Shown: positions 33,047 through 40,317 of the stretch, one piece after another
How positions within the stretch are numbered: the stretch's first letter is position 1
How the letters are laid out: every line of letters begins with the position of its first letter
DNA from: Gammaproteobacteria bacterium
GTDB lineage: Bacteria; Pseudomonadota; Gammaproteobacteria; GCA-001735895
DNA: 40,317 nucleotides
Reading direction: 5' to 3'
Assembly (NCBI GenBank): GCA_024232855.1
Contig: JAAEPH010000234.1
Span: 1 to 40,317 of the forward strand
Notes under the pieces: generated by a model
The model's input: only the letters and a program-made list of their open reading frames with translations
Database searches by the model: none
Told to the model about the DNA's origin: nothing
Program-made: the position numbers and the translations under genes

Positions 33047-34432
33047 TCAGACCGTTTTCAGGTGGTAGGACTTGGGGCGCGTCAGCGATTCGAAACCAAC
33101 CGTCGACAGGGTGCAACCGCGCCCGGAGTTCTTGACCCCGGTCCAGGCCAGCGCCGGATCGAGGTAATCGCAGCGATTCATAAACCAGGTGCCGGTCTGA
33201 ATCTGGTTGCCGATATCGATAGCCGCGTTTTCGTCCTGGGTAAACACCGCCGCGGTCAAACCGAACTCACTGTCATTCATCAGGCGAATCGCTTCGGCGT
33301 CGCCGCTCACCGGAATGATGCCCATTACCGGGCCGAAGGTTTCCTCGGTCATGACGCGCATCGAATGGTCGACGTCGACCAGTACCTGCGGCGCGAGGTA
33401 GGGCGTGCCGGCAGCATTGGCGGTAAAGTGACCCGGGTTGATCAGCGCGCGCGCACCGGCGGCCAGAGCCTCGTCGATCTGGCCACGCGCGAAATCGGCG
33501 GCGCTGGTCTTGACCAGGGGGCCGAGATTGGTGTCGGGATCGTCGGGACGGCCGAGTTTGTAAGCGGCCACCAGCGCGGTTACGCCGGCGACGAACTCAT
33601 CGTATACCGCCGCGTCGACGTAAACCCGCTCGATGCTGCAGCAGGACTGGCCGGAATTGAACATGGCGCCGTCGGTTACGGTCTCGATCGCGTGTTGCAG
33701 ATCAGCGTCCTGGCGCACGTAAGCCGGGTCCTTGCCGCCGAGTTCGAGACCAACCCCGATAAAGCGGCCGGCGGCGGCGCGTTCAACCATCTCGCCGCCC
33801 GGCACCGAGCCGGTAAAGGCGACGTAGCCGACCGAAGGTGACTGGATCACGGTCTCGGTATCGGCGTGGTTCAGGTGCAGGTGCTGGAACACGCCGGGCG
33901 GCAAGCCTGCTTCATCGAAGGCCTGTTGCAGGCGTTCCGCGCACAGCGGGGTTTGCGCCGAGTGCTTGAGGATGACGGAATTACCCGCCAGCAACGCTGG
34001 CATGATCGCGTTTACCGAAGTCAGGTACGGGAAATTCCACGGCGCGATAATGAACACCACGCCTAACGGCTCGCGCCTGATGTAGCGCGTAAAACCCTCT
34101 TTTGCCTCGGGCTTCAGATCGGCGAGCGCATCGTCGGCGATAGCGATCATGTGGCGCGCGCGTTCTTCGAAGCCACCGACCTCACCGGGCGCCTGCGAAA
34201 CCGGCCGGCCCATTTGCCAGGTCAACTCCTCGGCGATGTCGGCCTTGCGTTCGACGAAGGTATCGACCGCCTTGCCGCACAGCGCCTGGCGCTCGGCAAC
34301 GGGAGTATTTCTCCACAGTTGCTGTGCCGCCTGGGACGTGGCCAGGGTTTGCTGGATTGCATCGGCGCTGGCCGTTTCGCGTTCGACGTAAACGCTGCCG
34401 TCCACCGGAGAAATACATTGTAGAGTGGTCAT
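33047..34432 (-). CDS. NAD(P)-dependent aldehyde dehydrogenase
   Basis: A 461-aa ALDH-superfamily enzyme. Motifs are IIAPWNFPYLTS (cofactor site), VGLELGGKDPAYV (general base Glu) and FNSGQSCCSIERVYV (nucleophile Cys). EETFGPVMGIIPV is also typical. It oxidises an aldehyde to an acid in the cytoplasm; the substrate is unknown (succinate-semialdehyde dehydrogenase-like length). It starts 57 bases after the upstream M24 peptidase and precedes rdgC, so three genes may be cotranscribed. Confidence 0.93.
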   Translation of the reverse strand: MTTLQCISPVDGSVYVERETASADAIQQTLATSQAAQQLWRNTPVAERQALCGKAVDTFVERKADIAEELTWQMGRPVSQAPGEVGGFEERARHMIAIADDALADLKPEAKEGFTRYIRREPLGVVFIIAPWNFPYLTSVNAIMPALLAGNSVILKHSAQTPLCAERLQQAFDEAGLPPGVFQHLHLNHADTETVIQSPSVGYVAFTGSVPGGEMVERAAAGRFIGVGLELGGKDPAYVRQDADLQHAIETVTDGAMFNSGQSCCSIERVYVDAAVYDEFVAGVTALVAAYKLGRPDDPDTNLGPLVKTSAADFARGQIDEALAAGARALINPGHFTANAAGTPYLAPQVLVDVDHSMRVMTEETFGPVMGIIPVSGDAEAIRLMNDSEFGLTAAVFTQDENAAIDIGNQIQTGTWFMNRCDYLDPALAWTGVKNSGRGCTLSTVGFESLTRPKSYHLKTV

Positions 34433-34489
34433 GAGACTTGCTCGCTGGATAAGGGGTTTAACAGGATGCTGAATTTGGCAGCGCTATTT

Positions 34490-35791
34490 TTAACCGATTC
34501 CATATCCTTTGTCGACCGCAACCGTAACGCGATTGCGATTTAGTTTTTTCCCGCCGGGATAGTCATCTCGGGTCGGCGAATCGCGCAGAGGATCGTCCAT
34601 CGACGGACTGGGCTCGGTGAACCACTTCGGGCCTTCGGCGGTGATGTAAGCGTGATCTTCGAGGCGTACGCCGAACTCACCGTAGCAGCAGATCATCGGC
34701 TCGATGGAAAAGCACATCCCCGGCGCCAGCGGAAGATCGTTACCCTTGACGATATAAGGATGTTCATGAACATCGAGACCGACGCCGTGGCCGGTGCGAT
34801 GGGGTAGGCCCGGCAGCTGGTAAGCGGGGCCGAATCCGGCCGCCTCGATGACGGCGCGCGCGGCGAGGTCGGGCGCCGAGCAGGGCGCGCCGATCTGCGC
34901 GGCGTCGAACGCGGCGAGTTGCGCGGCCTGTTCGAGTTCCCAGATTTCGCGCTGGCGCGCGTCGGCTTCACCGAATACGTAGCTGCGCGTGATGTCCGAG
35001 TTATAGCCGTGCAGGGTAGCGCCGGTATCGATCAGCACCATGTCGTTTTCGGCGAGTTGCTGCGGGTAGGGTACGCCGTGCGGGTAGGCGGTGGGCTCGC
35101 CGAAGAGCACGATCTTGAAGGTTGAAGGGCCATCCATGCCGCAGGCGATGTGGGCGTCGTCGAGAAACGCCTGCACCTCGCGCGTATCGATGCCTTCACG
35201 CAGGATGCGCGCGGCGGCCCGGTGAATCCGCAGCGTGATCGCCTTGGCCTGTGATAACAGGGCGAGTTCGTTCGCCGACTTGATGCGTCGGCAGGCGGAA
35301 ATCAGGTCTTCGCCGTTGACGACGGTTAATTTCGAATCGAATAACTGAAGCCGGTTCGCGGTGAAGAAAGGTGTCTGGTGGTCGATCGCGAGTCGACAGT
35401 TGGCCTGTTGCGCGCACCTGAGGGCGGCTGCGGCCACGGCGGCGGTCGGGTCTTCATGCTCTTCCCACAATACGAAATCGCCCTCCACAACCATGCCGGC
35501 TCGCGTCTTCTGCGCTTCGAATGCCGGGCAGACGTAAAGCAATTCACCGTTCGCGGCCAGAATTGCGCCATGCAGGCGTTCGCTCGCGTAACACTGCATG
35601 CCGGTGAAGTAACGCAGGCTGGTGGTGGCATCGAGATAAAGCGCATCGATGCCGCCCTCGCGCATCAGTTCGCGCAGTTTGTCGAGACGCCGGCGGTACT
35701 CGTCGAGGCCGATGGCAGCGGCCTGATTACGTGTCGAGCCCAGCAGCGTGAGTTCTTTCGATGCGATCGAACCGCCGACACCTTGAGTCAT
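34490..35791 (-). CDS. M24 family metallopeptidase (Xaa-Pro peptidase-like)
   Basis: A 433-aa creatinase-fold protein. The metal ligands are complete: Asp pair in VLIDTGATLHGYNSDITRSY, His in HRTGHGVGLDVHEHP, and Glu in FSIEPMICC and GVRLEDH. It is therefore probably an active aminopeptidase, or possibly a creatinase-type hydrolase. It contrasts with the broken M24 gene at 16.3 kb, which lacks these residues. ATG 35791 follows GGATG. It is probably first in an operon with the aldehyde dehydrogenase. Confidence 0.92.
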   Translation of the reverse strand: MTQGVGGSIASKELTLLGSTRNQAAAIGLDEYRRRLDKLRELMREGGIDALYLDATTSLRYFTGMQCYASERLHGAILAANGELLYVCPAFEAQKTRAGMVVEGDFVLWEEHEDPTAAVAAAALRCAQQANCRLAIDHQTPFFTANRLQLFDSKLTVVNGEDLISACRRIKSANELALLSQAKAITLRIHRAAARILREGIDTREVQAFLDDAHIACGMDGPSTFKIVLFGEPTAYPHGVPYPQQLAENDMVLIDTGATLHGYNSDITRSYVFGEADARQREIWELEQAAQLAAFDAAQIGAPCSAPDLAARAVIEAAGFGPAYQLPGLPHRTGHGVGLDVHEHPYIVKGNDLPLAPGMCFSIEPMICCYGEFGVRLEDHAYITAEGPKWFTEPSPSMDDPLRDSPTRDDYPGGKKLNRNRVTVAVDKGYGIG

Positions 35792-35895
35792 TATTTTTCA
35801 TCCGAAACAGTCGAATTCGAAGATTAACGGAAGCCAGTCCATTTGCACAGTCGAATGGCGGCGGCTGACCTGTCGACGGTTGGCAGGCGGGCGCC

Positions 35896-36450
35896 ATGCT
35901 CGCCGGCGGTGATTACCTGAGTATCGACGCCAACCAGCAGGTGGTGCACATCGAGGCGCCGCAGGACGCGCGTATCAACGAACTCAATGCAAGGCTCAAT
36001 GAAACCTATGCTCCTTACGGCTCACAGGGTGCCGGCAAGGCGCAACGCCAGTTGGAGCAGGACCAGGAGAGCAGTGACATTTCAACGGGTTTACTTGCCA
36101 AGCGCGCCCAGGCCAAGGCGTCCGCGTTCTACGGTAATGCCGACTGGGACCTGGTCGATGCGCTCAAGGATGGCGAAGTGGCCGAGGAGCAACTCGTCGA
36201 AATGGAAGACACCGCGTTACCCGAACCGATGCAGGGCCTGTCGGCGCAGCAGAAGCTCGATTACCTGCAGCATAAACAGGCAGAACGCGAGTCGATACGC
36301 AGGGAAATTCTCGATCTCAGCGAAACCAGGGCGAGCTACGTCGCGGAGAAGAAGCGCGAGCAGGCCGCGGCGGCGCCCAGCGTCAGCGACGCATTGAGCG
36401 GAGCGATCCGCAAGCAGGCGCAGCAAAAGAATTTCAGCTTCGCCAACTAA
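35896..36450 (+). pseudogene. 3' remnant of a VWA-domain protein
   Basis: A 184-aa ORF that looks like the C-terminal part only of a larger protein. It starts with AGGDYLSID, the segment that normally follows the end of a von Willebrand A domain, then has a helical region (Gln/Glu/Ala rich). Homology-like sequence continues upstream of the ATG in frame (PVDGWQAGA) but hits TGA at 35866-35868, and no VWA fold or MIDAS motif exists in the 104-base gap before the divergent M24 gene. It is thus truncated, perhaps by a rearrangement. It could still be translated; no good ribosome site was seen. Confidence 0.65.
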
Positions 36451-36458
36451 CGCTAACG

Positions 36459-36479
36459 CGGCGACAATGTATATCGCCG
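36459..36479. terminator. Possible small hairpin between convergent genes
   Basis: CGGCGA-CAATGTATA-TCGCCG gives six perfect pairs nine bases after the VWA-remnant stop and six before the mtgA stop. No T run follows; weak. Confidence 0.25.
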
Positions 36480-36484
36480 CCGGG

Positions 36485-37222
36485 TTAGTCTGCGGCCCAC
36501 AGATTGAAGTGGCGGCTGATTTTGTTGACACGATTCAGGAAAGCCTTGTTGCGATTTGCGGGATTGGTAGCGACAGGCGATGGCAGCGACGCCGCCAGCT
36601 CGATCGCCTGTCGCCGTGTCAGCCGCGCCGCGGGAATCCCCCAGTAGTGGCGCGTCGCGGCATCGACCCCGAACAGGCCGCGACCGAATTGCGCCACGTT
36701 GAGGTAATACTCCATGATTCGATGCTTGGAGAGTTGGCGTTCCATGGCTAGCGTCAATACCAGTTCATGCCACTTGCGCAGCGGGTTTCGCGAGGGACTC
36801 AGGAACAGGTTTTTTGCGGTTTGCTGCGAGAGGGTGCTGCCGCCGTAGATCATGCGGCCCTGGTCGAGATTGTGTTGCATGGCATTCCTGAATGCTTCCA
36901 GGTCGATGCCGTCGTGACTGTAGAAGCGCGAATCCTCGGCGATGACGACGGCGCGCACCATGGCTTGCGGGATTTCTTGCAGCGTCACCGGATTCCATCT
37001 CAGTCGCGGCAGATCGGGGTCGGCGCGCTGCGCAAGCTCGTAGTCACGGATGAAGCTGGAACGCTGAATCGGACCCTGGCGGTAACTTTCCCATTCTGGC
37101 CAGATCGAGGCCAGGTAAGCCGCGTCGAGAATGATCAGCACCAGCAGCAGGCGCAGGCACCAGCGTATTAACGAGACGATACGCGACCATACACCGGTCT
37201 TTCGAGTGAATAGGGAAGTCAT
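36485..37222 (-). CDS. mtgA: Monofunctional peptidoglycan transglycosylase
   Basis: A 245-aa glycosyltransferase of family GT51. One N-terminal membrane anchor (WCLRLLLVLIILDAAYLASIW) is followed by the catalytic region AVVIAEDSRFYSHDGID (Glu in EDSRF), GGSTLSQQTAKNLFLSPSR and RKWHELVLTLAMERQLSKHRIMEYYLNVAQFG. It polymerises lipid II into glycan strands in the periplasm and has no transpeptidase domain. ATG 37222 (MTSLFTRK) is preferred; ATG 37261 upstream would add 13 residues and has only a weak GTGAG. It lies 104 bases after leuA. Confidence 0.95.
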   Translation of the reverse strand: MTSLFTRKTGVWSRIVSLIRWCLRLLLVLIILDAAYLASIWPEWESYRQGPIQRSSFIRDYELAQRADPDLPRLRWNPVTLQEIPQAMVRAVVIAEDSRFYSHDGIDLEAFRNAMQHNLDQGRMIYGGSTLSQQTAKNLFLSPSRNPLRKWHELVLTLAMERQLSKHRIMEYYLNVAQFGRGLFGVDAATRHYWGIPAARLTRRQAIELAASLPSPVATNPANRNKAFLNRVNKISRHFNLWAAD

Positions 37223-37276
37223 CGGGGCACATCTTAGTGCATTCGTTTGCGCGATTGCCATTGTTACTCACGAATA

Positions 37277-37299
37277 CCTGCCGCGGTCTTGCCGGCAGG
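37277..37299 (-). terminator. Hairpin after leuA
   Basis: CCTGCCG and CGGCAGG pair perfectly across nine bases, 28 bases past the leuA stop on the minus strand. It is followed by TATTCG, not a T run. Possible weak terminator or boundary between leuA and mtgA. Confidence 0.4.
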
Positions 37300-37326
37300 G
37301 TTGCACGGATGCCGTTCGGGTTCGGG

Positions 37327-39039
37327 TTAAACTGCTTCCAGCCGATTTGTTGCGGACGCGTCGACGCTGATTCCGGCGCGGGCGATGGCGTTCAACACCG
37401 CGCGCAGCGACGCACCGACGATATCCTCGCTGCAACCGGCGCCGCAAGCGCGTTGCCCGTTGACGTTGAGTTGCACGTAGGCCATCGCCTCGGATTGTTC
37501 GTTGTCGCCGAGGGTGTGCTCGTTGTAATCGACGATGACGATGCGCGAATCCAGGTGCGCGTTGACGGCGCCGACAAACGCATCGAGGATGCCCTTGCCG
37601 CCGCTGGCAATCTCGACCTTGCCGTTATCGGTCAACAGCACCGCGCTCAGTTTGTCGCTGCCCTGCGCGCGCGAGGCCTGGTAGCTTTCCACGGTCATCG
37701 CCTGTTCGACCCGGAGATAGGTGTCCTGGAAAATCCGCCAGATTTGCTCGGACGATACCTCGGCTTCGCTCGCTTCCGCGTGGCGTTGCACGTGCGGGCT
37801 GAAATCGACCTGCAGCCAGCGCGGTAGAATCAGGCCGTAATCCTGTTCCAGCACGTAGGCCACGCCGCCCTTGCCGGACTGGCTGTTGATCCGAATTACT
37901 TCCTGGTACGTGCGTCCGACGTCGCGCGGATCGATCGGCAGGTAGGCGACCTTCCAGCGATTGTCGGGGCCGTTGACCTCGCGTTCCTTGTCGTCGATGG
38001 CCAGGCACTTGTTGATGGCGTCCTGGTGGCTGCCGGAAAAGGCGGCGAACACCAGCTCGCCCGCGTAGGGGTGGCGCGGATGCACCGGCAGCTGGGTGCA
38101 ATTTTCGACCACGCTGATGATGCGGTCCATGTCCGACAGGTCGAGTTCCGGATCGATACCCTGGCTGTAGAGGTTCATCGCCATGGTGACGATATCCATG
38201 TTGCCGGTGCGTTCGCCGTTGCCGAGCAGGGTGCCCTCGATGCGATCGGCGCCGGCCATGACGCCGAGCTCGGCGGCGGCAATGCCGCAGCCGCGATCGT
38301 TGTGGGTGTGCAGGCTTATGCTGACGCTGTCGCGGCGGCTGATGCGGTCGCAAATGGTTTCGATCTGGTCGGCGTAGACATTGGGCGTCGCCACCTCGAC
38401 GGTGGCCGGCAGGTTGATGATGACCTTGTTCCGCGGCGTCGGTTGCCAGACATCGATGACCGCATCGCAGACTTCGATCGCGTAATCGAGTTCGGTATTG
38501 GTGAAACTCTCCGGGGAGTACTGAAACTGCCACTCGGTGTCGGTTTGCCGGCTGGCGTAATCCCGCACCCAGGTTGCGCCCTGTACGGCAATGCCCTTGA
38601 TCTCGTCGCGTGACCTCTTGAACACCTGTTCGCGCTGTATCGTCGAGGTCGAGTTATACAAATGCATGATGGCGCGCCGCGCGCCCTTGAGCGCTTCGTA
38701 GCTGCGCGCGATCAGGGGTTCGCGCGCCTGGGTCAGTGCCTGGATGGTGACGTCCCCGGGGATCAGGTCCTGCTCGATCAACTGGCGCACGAAGTCGAAG
38801 TCCGTCTGCGACGCCGCGGGAAAGCCGACTTCGATTTCCTTGAAACCGACGTCGACCAGCAATTGAAACATCGCCAGCTTCTGGCTCGGGTTCATCGGCT
38901 CGATCAGGGCCTGGTTGCCGTCACGCAGGTCCACACTGCACCAGTCGGGGGCGCGTTCGATAACGCGGTCGGGCCAGCGGCGGGCGCGTTTTGCGAGCGG
39001 GGGAAAGGGGCGATATTTTTTGAAGTTGTAGGATGACAC
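37327..39039 (-). CDS. leuA: 2-isopropylmalate synthase
   Basis: A 570-aa DRE-TIM metallolyase condensing acetyl-CoA and 2-oxoisovalerate, the first step of leucine synthesis. Motifs are SVDLRDGNQALIEPM, SISLHTHNDRGCG (metal site), and GTLLGNGERTGNMD. The C-terminal about 130 aa form the regulatory domain that binds leucine. The long version with YRPFPP start belongs to the LeuA2 type. The track's TTG 39069 lacks a ribosome site; GTG 39039 (VSSYNFKKYRPFPP) has AGGA seven bases upstream and is preferred. An Lrp-family gene is divergent, with an AT-rich gap between. Confidence 0.96.
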   Translation of the reverse strand: MSSYNFKKYRPFPPLAKRARRWPDRVIERAPDWCSVDLRDGNQALIEPMNPSQKLAMFQLLVDVGFKEIEVGFPAASQTDFDFVRQLIEQDLIPGDVTIQALTQAREPLIARSYEALKGARRAIMHLYNSTSTIQREQVFKRSRDEIKGIAVQGATWVRDYASRQTDTEWQFQYSPESFTNTELDYAIEVCDAVIDVWQPTPRNKVIINLPATVEVATPNVYADQIETICDRISRRDSVSISLHTHNDRGCGIAAAELGVMAGADRIEGTLLGNGERTGNMDIVTMAMNLYSQGIDPELDLSDMDRIISVVENCTQLPVHPRHPYAGELVFAAFSGSHQDAINKCLAIDDKEREVNGPDNRWKVAYLPIDPRDVGRTYQEVIRINSQSGKGGVAYVLEQDYGLILPRWLQVDFSPHVQRHAEASEAEVSSEQIWRIFQDTYLRVEQAMTVESYQASRAQGSDKLSAVLLTDNGKVEIASGGKGILDAFVGAVNAHLDSRIVIVDYNEHTLGDNEQSEAMAYVQLNVNGQRACGAGCSEDIVGASLRAVLNAIARAGISVDASATNRLEAV

Positions 39040-39222
39040 GTTCGTTTCCTGATACTGAGTGGGTTTCAAAGATTGACTCGATGGTAAAGTAATATAGCCG
39101 ACAGGTGCTAGGTAATGATTGCGTTTTTGGCGTTGATTGCGCTTTCAGGGGATAGAAATAGCTATAAAATTTAAAAATATTAGCTAAACTATCTAAATTA
39201 TTAAATTTAGTGAGGGAGATAG
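39040..39222. promoter_or_regulatory. AT-rich divergent promoter region of leuA and the Lrp-type gene
   Basis: The 183 bases between the preferred leuA start and the regulator start are much richer in A/T than their surroundings, above all from 39160 on (AATTATTAAATTTAG). Lrp-family proteins prefer such DNA, so autoregulation and control of leuA are plausible. No leucine leader peptide was recognised and no precise site can be named. Confidence 0.45.
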
Positions 39223-39693
39223 ATGGGTCTCGCGCTGGATCGCATCGATAAACACATCCTCAGGCTGATGCAGGCCAACGGCCGCATCAGTAACCTCGAA
39301 CTCGCCGAGCAGGTCGGTCTGTCGCCGACGCCGTGCTCGCGCCGCGTAAAACGGCTTGAGGAATCGGGCCTGATCACCGGCCACGTCACGTTGCTCGATC
39401 CGCAGGCGCTCGGCCTCAACCTGACGGCGATCGTCGGCATCGCCATGGACCGGCATACGCCCGATCGTTTCGAGTCGTTCGAAAAGGCGATTGCGGCGAT
39501 GCCGGAGATTATCGAATGCAGCATCGTCACCGGGCAAACCGCCGATTTCCTGCTCAAGGTCGTGGTGCGGGATATGCAGCATTACGAAAAGTTTCTGCTC
39601 GGCCACCTGACGCGCCTCGACGGTGTCACCGGCGTGCATTCGAGCTTCGTGCTGCGCCAGCTCGTCAAGAAGACCGAGCTGCCGCTGGAATAG
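39223..39693 (+). CDS. Lrp/AsnC family transcriptional regulator
   Basis: A 156-aa regulator. The N-terminal helix-turn-helix is LDRIDKHILRLMQANGRISNLELAEQVGLSPTPCSRRVKRLE. The C-terminal RAM domain (residues about 68-145) with IIECSIVTGQTADFLLKVVV binds an amino-acid effector. GGGAG lies four to five bases before ATG 39223. Divergent from leuA, it may sense leucine or another amino acid. A GGGGACA hairpin begins three bases after its stop. Confidence 0.93.
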   Translation: MGLALDRIDKHILRLMQANGRISNLELAEQVGLSPTPCSRRVKRLEESGLITGHVTLLDPQALGLNLTAIVGIAMDRHTPDRFESFEKAIAAMPEIIECSIVTGQTADFLLKVVVRDMQHYEKFLLGHLTRLDGVTGVHSSFVLRQLVKKTELPLE

Positions 39694-39695
39694 AC

Positions 39696-39781
39696 GGGGA
39701 CAGTATACCTATTACAATAGCGCTGAGAATTTCGGGGGAATTGAAGCGGAGCGGCGCTGTTGTAATAGGTATACTGTCCCC
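39696..39781. repeat. GGGGACA...TGTCCCC hairpin repeat with 28-base arms
   Basis: GGGGACAGTATACCTATTAC... (39696-39723) is matched by its reverse complement at 39754-39781 with a single mismatch in 28 bases; the 30-base centre is G/A rich. It starts within three bases of a stop codon, as does the looser copy at 6403-6477 (within 33 bases). Such elements are likely mobilised by REP-associated Y1 transposases; none is present here. The stem could also stabilise the 3' end of the regulator mRNA. Confidence 0.85.
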
Positions 39782-39790
39782 CAAATAAAT

Positions 39791-39815
39791 AAAAAACCCC
39801 GCGCGAGGGCGGGGT
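39791..39815 (-). terminator. Rho-independent terminator of the PEP-CTERM-like gene
   Basis: On the minus strand ACCCCGC-CCTCGC-GCGGGGT forms a seven-pair stem followed directly by TTTTTT. It lies 22 bases past the stop at 39837. It is the clearest intrinsic terminator in the window. Confidence 0.85.
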
Positions 39816-39836
39816 CGGGTGTGTGTGGTGTAAGCG

Positions 39837-40317
39837 TCAGGCCTTGACCGAAGTCCTGCGTGACATGCCGACGAAACCGATCAGCGCGGTGCCGAACAAC
39901 CAGACCGCGGCGGGAACCGGGATAGGTGACAGGGACAGGGACCGGGAGATTTGTAAATCGTAGCCCGTCACGTTAAACGATATCTCTTTATCTGTACAAG
40001 TAGCAGGACCCCGAATGCAGTCGGCAATTTTTATAGTAGCGGACCCGTTGTAAGTGAAAGTATGGTAGAGAAGGGAATCAAGCAGAGACAATGAGCCACT
40101 ATCAAAGGGGGGGCCGTGACGAAGTTATTATACCCAATCTGGTTGCTGTCCGAACTTGCTCCTTTATATAGCCTCAACACTGAATCGAGCTCTAGCCCGG
40201 AAAATTCACAAATTATGCACGATCTCGCTTGTCTATTGATTCCACAAGAAATATTCCCTCAGTCGCTCGTAATCACTGATACGAGACTTCTTCGGGAATT
40301 TCCTTGTGAAAACAATA
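39837..40317 (-). pseudogene. C-terminal end of an exosortase-sorted (PEP-CTERM-like) secreted protein, frame-damaged and partial
   Basis: The last 84 codons end in IPVPAAVWLFGTALIGFVGMSRR, a PEP/VPLPA-CTERM type sorting signal: Pro motif, hydrophobic helix, basic tail. Going upstream on the minus strand this frame stops, but the frame shifted at a run of seven C (40110-40116) continues well (SGLELDSVLRLYKGASS, ...IGYNNFVTAPP). It looks like the LDS.L.LY segment of secreted pre-peptidase-type domains, until a TGA near 40259. One extra C would join both parts. The gene runs off the right edge. Homopolymer miscount, phase-variable tract or decay all fit. Confidence 0.6.

Noticed and set aside
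33041-33841. 266-aa plus-strand ORF over the aldehyde dehydrogenase
   Set aside because: It is antisense to an enzyme with complete ALDH motifs and has no independent support.
37625-38533. 302-aa ORF within leuA on the same strand
   Set aside because: It is an alternative frame of leuA with Arg/Gly/His-rich nonsense composition.
1-40317. CRISPR arrays, tRNA or rRNA genes, prophage or complete insertion sequences
   Set aside because: No regularly spaced repeats, tRNA-like cloverleaf sequences, integrase, transposase or phage structural genes were seen on reading both strands.

Overview
The window looks like chromosomal DNA of a GC-rich, free-living gammaproteobacterium. RdgC, a DUF2058 protein, MtgA, class 1 GshA, a DeaD-type helicase with a DbpA-like tail, a MscK-type channel and a PEP-CTERM-like secreted protein all fit that placement. 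Species cannot be told from the sequence. There are no rRNA, tRNA, CRISPR or prophage genes and no intact insertion sequence. Non-coding interest is carried by short hairpin repeats. The 'GGGGACA...TGTCCCC' type occurs twice (about 6.4 and 39.7 kb), a 103-base element with perfect 25-base arms lies at 128-230, and a 20-base exact duplicate is found at 261-280 and 6476-6495.

Layout. (1) 0.06-3.4 kb: a repeat-filled leader, then an acylating aldehyde dehydrogenase and an acyl-CoA ligase arranged like sulfoacetate-catabolic sauS-sauT. (2) 3.4-6.4 kb: nnrS (NO-related membrane protein) divergent from a 470-aa protein of unknown function. The shared intergenic region holds a perfect FNR/DNR-type box placed exactly for a class II promoter of the unknown gene, and a weaker box in front of nnrS. 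(3) 6.5-8.4 kb: a translationally coupled operon of a 72-aa protein and the large and small subunits of an AcnX-family dehydratase. (4) 8.5-12.5 kb: a 29-codon leader-like ORF, aldo/keto reductase, MFS transporter, alkaline-ceramidase-like membrane protein and a PEP-mutase-family oxaloacetate decarboxylase. (5) 12.5-19.6 kb: gshA, an arginine-deiminase-fold enzyme coupled to an M20 amidohydrolase, a broken M24-family gene, and a rhodanese/ChrB-ChrA chromate pair. The M24 gene and the start of chrB carry several frame lesions within about 800 bases. (6) 19.7-24.3 kb: YtoQ, a giant MscK-like mechanosensitive channel and a lysine/alanine-rich histone-H1-like protein. (7) 24.5-30.9 kb: deaD helicase, cystathionine gamma-synthase-like enzyme, a small secreted protein, a DAO-family oxidoreductase, a DUF2058 protein and a TehB-like methyltransferase. 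(8) 31-36.4 kb: TerB-like membrane protein, rdgC, aldehyde dehydrogenase, an intact M24 peptidase and the 3' remnant of a VWA-type protein. (9) 36.5-40.3 kb: mtgA, leuA, an Lrp/AsnC regulator divergent from leuA, a GGGGACA hairpin and the damaged C-terminal end of an exosortase-sorted protein running off the window.

Most genes are housekeeping or catabolic and sit in short operons. The most interesting new leads are the FNR-box-controlled unknown gene beside nnrS, the three-gene AcnX operon, the amidinohydrolase-M20 pair, and the hairpin repeat family. All functional calls come from reading motifs by eye; no database search was run.
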